Position numbers and translations under genes: made by a program
DNA from: an uncultured Williamsia sp.
Lineage (GTDB): Bacteria > Actinomycetota > Actinomycetes > Mycobacteriales > Mycobacteriaceae
DNA length: 64,000 nucleotides
Assembly (NCBI RefSeq): GCF_947494875.1
Contig: NZ_CANLWM010000011.1
Span: forward strand, 1-64,000
Direction of reading: 5' to 3'
Notes under the pieces: generated by a model
The model's database searches: none
What the model was told of the DNA's origin: nothing
The model's input: the letters and a program-made list of their open reading frames with translations, nothing else
Part shown: positions 60,229-64,000 of the stretch, one piece after another
Layout: each line of letters opens with the position of its first letter
Position numbering within the stretch: the stretch's first letter is position 1

Positions 60229-60525
60229 ATGATCAAGTTTCGAAGCGCAACTTTGCTCTTCATCGCCGTCGTTGTCGGCGTTGCGGCCGGCGGGATGACG
60301 GAGCTGTCGGGTCAATCTCTCGCTGCGGCCGTGCTAGCAGGGGGAGCGGCATTCGGAGTGACCTTGCTCTGGCTGGAGAAAGTGGTCGGCCCCGAGGCCA
60401 CTGCGTCGGAGATTAGGGCCACCAAGAACGGACGGTCCGTGGCCTACGTCCACGCAGGCTGCACGGTGAAACACCGGACGCTGGACACCGCGCAGCGGTG
60501 CCAGCGGCCCCACGCATCAGGGTAA
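60229..60525 (+). CDS. small two-helix membrane protein
   Basis: 98 aa from ATG 60229, preceded by the nearly ideal AGGAGGTGATC. Helices at about 8-26 and 31-50, then a polar part with CTVKHRTLDTAQRCQRP. Likely controlled by the divergent TetR-like protein. Confidence 0.7.
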   Translation: MIKFRSATLLFIAVVVGVAAGGMTELSGQSLAAAVLAGGAAFGVTLLWLEKVVGPEATASEIRATKNGRSVAYVHAGCTVKHRTLDTAQRCQRPHASG

Positions 60526-60644
60526 GACGACGCCGGGGTCGGACACGCCTCTGAAGCGTCGACCCGCCCACGCGCGGTCTCGGGACGCTTCGACACGTGC
60601 GCGCAAGCATGACTGTGCGTTAGTAGCCAAGTGCTACTTGACAT
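60444..60644 (-). CDS. weak ORF next to foldback element 5
   Basis: 66 aa from ATG 60644 (MSSSTWLLTHSHACAHVSKR...), 11 bases from element 5 and pointing toward oriT like the other element-linked genes, but it overlaps the end of the convergent gene and has poor coding character. Confidence 0.2.
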   Translation of the reverse strand: MSSSTWLLTHSHACAHVSKRPETARGRVDASEACPTPASSYPDAWGRWHRCAVSSVRCFTVQPAWT

Positions 60645-60654
60645 AACGCAAATT

Positions 60655-60945
60655 ATCCGCCAAATATGCTGGCAAGCAATGTATTTCATCACCGGTGACG
60701 ATATGTACCATGAATCGTGATGCAAAGCGGCGCGAGAAAGTCTCGAGCGCGGACAGGTTGAGAGTTTCTCGACCCGAAGGGCGCGGCAGTGTCGCAGTAT
60801 TGTGCGGCGGACGACGCCGGTCGCAATCGGACGGCCAGAAGGACGAAGCAACGAACTCACCGCGGCCGCAAGGCCGGGGGCAACTGTGGGACCGCAGGGA
60901 GCTCAGATTCGAAGCGCGCAGCGCGCCGCTTTTCGGGTGAGTTCC
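60655..60945. repeat. foldback element 5 (degenerate left arm)
   Basis: TCCGCCAA and GCTGGCAAG at the left match the start of elements 2 and 4; the right block GTGCGGCGGACGACGCCGGT and CGGACGGCCAGAAGG (60801-60842) is nearly identical to theirs. GAGAAAGTCTC and GAGAGTTTCTC keep the inner stem. Downstream CGGCCGCAAGGCCG and GCGCGCAGCGCGC hairpins run to 60945. Upstream of the lsr2-like gene. Confidence 0.75.
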
Positions 60946-61037
60946 GCAGGTTGTGGCCTCGTCGCGCGTGTGTTCGGTACGGTGTCGGGCTGGGTGGGGG
61001 CCTAACCGATAGACACCAGCTTTGGGGGCGATCACAT

Positions 61038-61403
61038 ATGGCGCAGACCGTGAAGACCATCTACGTCGACGATCTCGATGACACCGAGATCACCGCAGAC
61101 CAGGCCACAACAGTGGCGTGGTCTTGGCGCGGAGTGGACTACGAATTCGACACCAGCGCTGACCGTCTCGCCGGGTTCGAGTCCGCCGACGAAACGACCA
61201 CTGTGGCGCAGCTGCTCGCGGTGTCGCGCCGGGTCAGCGGGCGACGGGCAGCGGTCCGGCCTGTCGGGGCAAGCACGGTCGGTGCGGATGCGGCCGAGAT
61301 CCGCGCATGGGCCCGCGACAACGGCATCCAGGTCCCCGACCGAGGACGCATTCCCGCACCCATCCGCGACAACTACCTGGCCGCGCGGTCCCGCTCGAGA
61401 TGA
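61038..61403 (+). CDS. lsr2: Lsr2-family nucleoid protein
   Basis: 121 aa from ATG 61038. N-terminal dimerisation part (TIYVDDLDDTEITADQATTV, VDYEFDTS) and C-terminal DNA-binding end (EIRAWARDNGIQVPDRGRIPAPIRDNYLAA); the AT-hook-like core is RGR in DRGRIP. Lsr2 silences AT-rich foreign DNA, as H-NS does in enterobacteria; a plasmid copy may keep the plasmid quiet in new hosts. Confidence 0.9.
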   Translation: MAQTVKTIYVDDLDDTEITADQATTVAWSWRGVDYEFDTSADRLAGFESADETTTVAQLLAVSRRVSGRRAAVRPVGASTVGADAAEIRAWARDNGIQVPDRGRIPAPIRDNYLAARSRSR

Positions 61404-61696
61404 GCCGACGGCCCGGCGCGGGCCGGTAGGAGTTGCCACCGTCGCCGTTGCAGGCACCTCGGACTCGATCCAGCGCCTGACTGATATTGGCCAGGTATTC
61501 GCGGACCACGGGTAAAGCGTCGGCGCATCGGACAGCGCCGCGCTCGCTGCTGAAATACGACAATTGAACCGGATCAGCGCGTGTGCGGAGAAGTTACATA
61601 TGTAGTTTCTTGCGGCTATTCGATTCGTTAGGCACACTTTGCGTCGCCAACCGGTGGACGAATTCGCCGGAACAAGGGAACGCCAGGAGACCACTA
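61404..61696. other. non-coding region
   Basis: No supported gene. AT content rises around 61560-61660, probably promoter of the acetyltransferase gene. Confidence 0.4.
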
Positions 61697-62233
61697 GTGC
61701 CGCCACGTAAACACAACGCCCGCGACACATCGTTTGTCGACGGGGAGATAGCTCTGGGGGATTTCGAACTGAGCCCATGGCGCGATTCGGATCGCCATGA
61801 CTTTGCGCGTCTCCTCGAGATCGAATCCGACATCGTCGGCCAGATGGCGCTCGACTACTACGACTCACCAGAGAAGTTGTTGACCGCTTTTTCGCGGTGG
61901 GAGGACAGTTGGACGGCAAACCACTGGGGGCCGTACGCGATACGCCGCGGGGCTGAGCTCGTCGGCTTCGCGGGCCCGCATCCTGTGCCGGGACACCCGT
62001 ATCCGATCTGGTCGGGCGCTCTCGCTGCCAGGTACCGCCGACAAGGACTGGGCTCTGCGGCTGTCGAGGCCATAGGCCGACGGCTGCAGTTGTCCGGATC
62101 GCGAACCTTCGCAAAAGCCAGCAACGCCGCCGTGAACGCGGCACTCATCAAGGCCGGCTGGATTCAGGAAAATCGCGAACGCTACGGAGATGCGGACGTC
62201 ATCTGGTATCGGCGTGACGACTGGCTGAATTAG
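61697..62233 (+). CDS. GNAT-family acetyltransferase
   Basis: 178 aa from GTG 61697 (AGGAGACC upstream). FELSPWRDSDRHDFARLLEIE opens the fold; SGALAARYRRQGLGSAAVEAIGRRL contains the acetyl-CoA loop R-R-Q-G-L-G; ASNAAVNAALIKAGWIQENR is the usual last helix/strand. Substrate unknown. It precedes the KAS III gene in the same direction. Confidence 0.8.
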   Translation: MPPRKHNARDTSFVDGEIALGDFELSPWRDSDRHDFARLLEIESDIVGQMALDYYDSPEKLLTAFSRWEDSWTANHWGPYAIRRGAELVGFAGPHPVPGHPYPIWSGALAARYRRQGLGSAAVEAIGRRLQLSGSRTFAKASNAAVNAALIKAGWIQENRERYGDADVIWYRRDDWLN

Positions 62234-62356
62234 CAACCCCGGCCTAATCCTCAAACGCAATCATCCGACCGGATCACTTTCCGCAACGTGGGACCTCCGC
62301 ATTGCGGTAGTCGTCTGCGTCCATTGTCGACCCATCAGATAGGAACTCGCAGAATC

Positions 62357-63373
62357 ATGCACGCATACATTGGAAGTGCCGCACACCCAGTGATTGTTGG
62401 AACCGGTTCTCATTTCCCGGACGAGCAGGTGCTCAACCATCAGCTCTGCGGTCCCGCCGGCGTCACCGAGGACTGGATCCTCGAGAAGACGGGCATCGTG
62501 TCCCGGCGGCGGGTCGCCAAGGACGAGGCGACGTCAGACGTCGCCTACGCGGCGGCAACGAAGGCCCTCGCCGATGCGGGAGTGTCAGCCTCACAGCTGT
62601 CGCAAGTGGTCGTCTCCACCTCCACCCCAGACATCCTCGGCTTCGCAGTCGCGAGCCAGGTCGCTACCGCTCTCGACTGCCCTCTCGACACCGGCACCTA
62701 TGACGTGAACGCGGCCTGCAGCGGGTTCCTTACGGCCATGGCGATCACGCACCGCGGGATGCGGGACTCCGACGAGTTCGCCTTGGTGATCGGTACCGAC
62801 GTCTACTCGCGCTTCCGCAACGACCGGGACAAGCGGAGCACCGCGCTGTGGGGTGACGGGGCGGGAGCCGTTGTGATCGGACCCAGGTCGACGGCCACCA
62901 GCAAGGCCGAGATCCTTGCGACCTGGTACACCCGATACCCGACCGAGCTCGAGACGGGCGGTATTCCGGCCGGCGGGAGTCGCACCCCCGCAAGCTCGCA
63001 GACAGTGGAGAACGCCCAGCACTTCGTGGCGCTCAACGGCAGAAGGATCGGCGAGATCTTCAAGCAGAACGTGCCCACCCTGCTGGACCGTTTCCTCGAC
63101 AGGGCGGGCTATCACCGCGACCAGATCGACCACGTGATTCCCCACCAGGGCAACCATCGACTGGTGCAGTCCATGGCGGACATGCTCAAGGTCGACCCTG
63201 CGAAGGTTCACGCCACCGCGGACCGCTTCGGGAACACCGGGTCGGCGACCATCCCGACCACTCTCGACATCGCCCGCAGCGAGGACCGCCTCCGCGAGGG
63301 CGACGTGATCCTGATGCTGGCGATCGGGATCGGGATGACGTTCTCGTTCTCCCTCATCCGGTGGATGGGTTGA
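62357..63373 (+). CDS. beta-ketoacyl-ACP synthase III-like enzyme
   Basis: 338 aa from ATG 62357. Catalytic triad C121 (NAACSGFL), H263 (IPHQGNHR) and N293 (FGNTGSATIP), all as in FabH-like KAS III; GDGAGAVVIG also typical. Starter-unit condensation or ester/amide formation is possible. Followed 2 bases later by a flavin monooxygenase gene, so it is probably part of a specialised pathway rather than core fatty-acid synthesis. Confidence 0.9.
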   Translation: MHAYIGSAAHPVIVGTGSHFPDEQVLNHQLCGPAGVTEDWILEKTGIVSRRRVAKDEATSDVAYAAATKALADAGVSASQLSQVVVSTSTPDILGFAVASQVATALDCPLDTGTYDVNAACSGFLTAMAITHRGMRDSDEFALVIGTDVYSRFRNDRDKRSTALWGDGAGAVVIGPRSTATSKAEILATWYTRYPTELETGGIPAGGSRTPASSQTVENAQHFVALNGRRIGEIFKQNVPTLLDRFLDRAGYHRDQIDHVIPHQGNHRLVQSMADMLKVDPAKVHATADRFGNTGSATIPTTLDIARSEDRLREGDVILMLAIGIGMTFSFSLIRWMG

Positions 63374-63375
63374 TC

Positions 63376-64000
63376 GTGAACGCTCTGTCATCCACCAATG
63401 AGGTCCCGGACGCCGCGGCGGTACGCGTCAACGGCCTATTGTCGCCAATCACGTTCGATCACGACCATTCTCGCCCCGACGCACACACCGCTGCTCGTCT
63501 ATGCGAGGAATACAACTACTCCGGGCTATGGGCGACCGAGCAGCGGTACGACCCGACGATTGCGCTCGCCTCGGCTACCGGACACCCGAGTCTTCATCTG
63601 GGGACTGCGGTGACGGTCGCCCTGGCACGAAACCCCATGACGCTCGCGCACGCGGCGTTCGACCTCCACGCCTACAACGGGGGCAACACAACCGTCGGGA
63701 TCGGACCGCAGCTGCCCGTAAACCTTAAGTACCGGTTCTCGATGCCGGCGGACAGCAGGCTTGCCCGCATGCGGGAATTCGTCGCCGCCGTCCGTGAGAT
63801 CTGGTCATCGTGGCAGGAGGAGCGGCCCTATCACTTCGACGGACGGTTCTACAAGCACACCGTGTCGAATGCCTTCTTCACCCCGCCGCCGAACCCCTAC
63901 GGGCTTCCTCGGATCATGATGGCCGCGCACGGCCCGAAGATGGCCCAGCTCGCGGCGGAGGTGAGCGACGGCCTCGTGATACCGCCCTACGCGACCGACG
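63376..64000 (+). CDS. luciferase-like (LLM) monooxygenase, cut by window end
   Basis: GTG 63376, 2 bases after the KAS III stop; frame open to 64000 (208 codons). NYSGLWATEQRYDPTIALAS, LHLGTAVTVALARNPMTLAH, ARMREFVAAVREIWSSWQEE and PRIMMAAHGPKMAQLAAEVS are the ordered signature segments of the LLM class flavin/F420-dependent oxidoreductases. The C-terminus lies outside the window. Confidence 0.88.
   Translation, partial: MNALSSTNEVPDAAAVRVNGLLSPITFDHDHSRPDAHTAARLCEEYNYSGLWATEQRYDPTIALASATGHPSLHLGTAVTVALARNPMTLAHAAFDLHAYNGGNTTVGIGPQLPVNLKYRFSMPADSRLARMREFVAAVREIWSSWQEERPYHFDGRFYKHTVSNAFFTPPPNPYGLPRIMMAAHGPKMAQLAAEVSDGLVIPPYATD

Noticed and set aside
46979-60945. Foldback elements as MITEs or transposon ends
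   Set aside because: No target-site duplications seen, and four copies sit at the same distance from minus-strand starts, which is hard to explain by random insertion; not fully excluded.
46979-60945. Foldback elements as a CRISPR array or plasmid iterons
   Set aside because: Units are kilobases apart, fold on themselves and lack short regular spacers.
1-64000. Integrative element with att sites or tRNA target
   Set aside because: No integrase, tRNA gene or flanking direct repeat was seen; plasmid origin and partition genes favour an autonomous replicon, though ends lie outside the window.

Overview
ORGANISM AND REPLICON. The DNA is high-GC actinobacterial. LGFP repeats, a cutinase, WhiB and Lsr2 proteins and many GTG starts point to a mycolic-acid actinomycete (Gordonia/Rhodococcus/Williamsia type). 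The window holds a partition pair, a replication-initiator candidate, a full set of conjugation genes, a relaxase/MobC pair and an oriT-like region, but no integrase, att site, tRNA, rRNA or CRISPR array. It is best read as most of a large conjugative plasmid, or a plasmid-derived region; the genus and circular or linear form are inferred or unknown.

LAYOUT. 0-5.4 kb: a dynamin-like GTPase cut by the window start, two calcium-repeat proteins and a lipoprotein. 5.5-7 kb: parA plus a small ribbon-helix-helix partner, flanked by dense CTAG clusters that are the likely centromere. 7-14 kb: a sensor-like protein, a metallo-beta-lactamase-fold hydrolase, a large replication protein and two HTH regulators. 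14-32.4 kb: one long plus-strand conjugation cluster with a cutinase, secreted and lipid-anchored proteins, small pilin-like membrane proteins, and VirB8-, VirB6-, SCO6880-, VirB4-, NlpC/P60- and VirD4-type proteins plus DUF4913. 32.7-35 kb: an AT-richer insert encoding a secreted LGFP protein with an unknown C-terminal domain and a small cytosolic neighbour. 36-39 kb: relaxase, MobC and oriT candidate. 39-43.4 kb: a defence/toxin island (SIR2-like, membrane-anchored Mrr-like nuclease, Fic toxin with VbhA-like antitoxin). 43.4-56.5 kb: many small minus-strand genes (WhiB, NrdH, ArdC-like antirestriction, DUF4192, ParB-domain protein and others). 56.5-62 kb: regulators, small membrane proteins and Lsr2. 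62-64 kb: a KAS III enzyme and a luciferase-like monooxygenase that runs off the end.

MAIN OBSERVATION. In the 46-61 kb part there are five copies of a 170-290 bp foldback element (46979, 48960, 51576, 54727, 60655). Arms of each copy pair with each other; several stems differ in sequence between copies yet still pair. Four copies end 25-46 bp upstream of the start codon of a minus-strand gene pointing toward the oriT candidate, and the fifth ends close to a weak ORF. ArdC-like antirestriction, a ParB-domain protein and similar genes are typical of plasmid leading regions. The arrangement is what one would expect of a family of single-stranded-DNA promoters (like Frpo of plasmid F) that switch on establishment genes when the T-strand enters the recipient. 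This is a hypothesis from sequence alone.

HOW THE GENES WORK TOGETHER. MobC and relaxase would nick oriT, the VirD4-type protein would pass the strand to the membrane channel, and the cutinase and NlpC/P60 protein could help cross the mycolate envelope and peptidoglycan. Leading-region genes would protect the incoming strand, and parA/RHH and the Rep candidate would maintain the replicon. Several real genes run in frames without long ORF signals or are very short (dynamin gene, luciferase-like gene and six small genes of 54-57 codons); they are listed with their positions.
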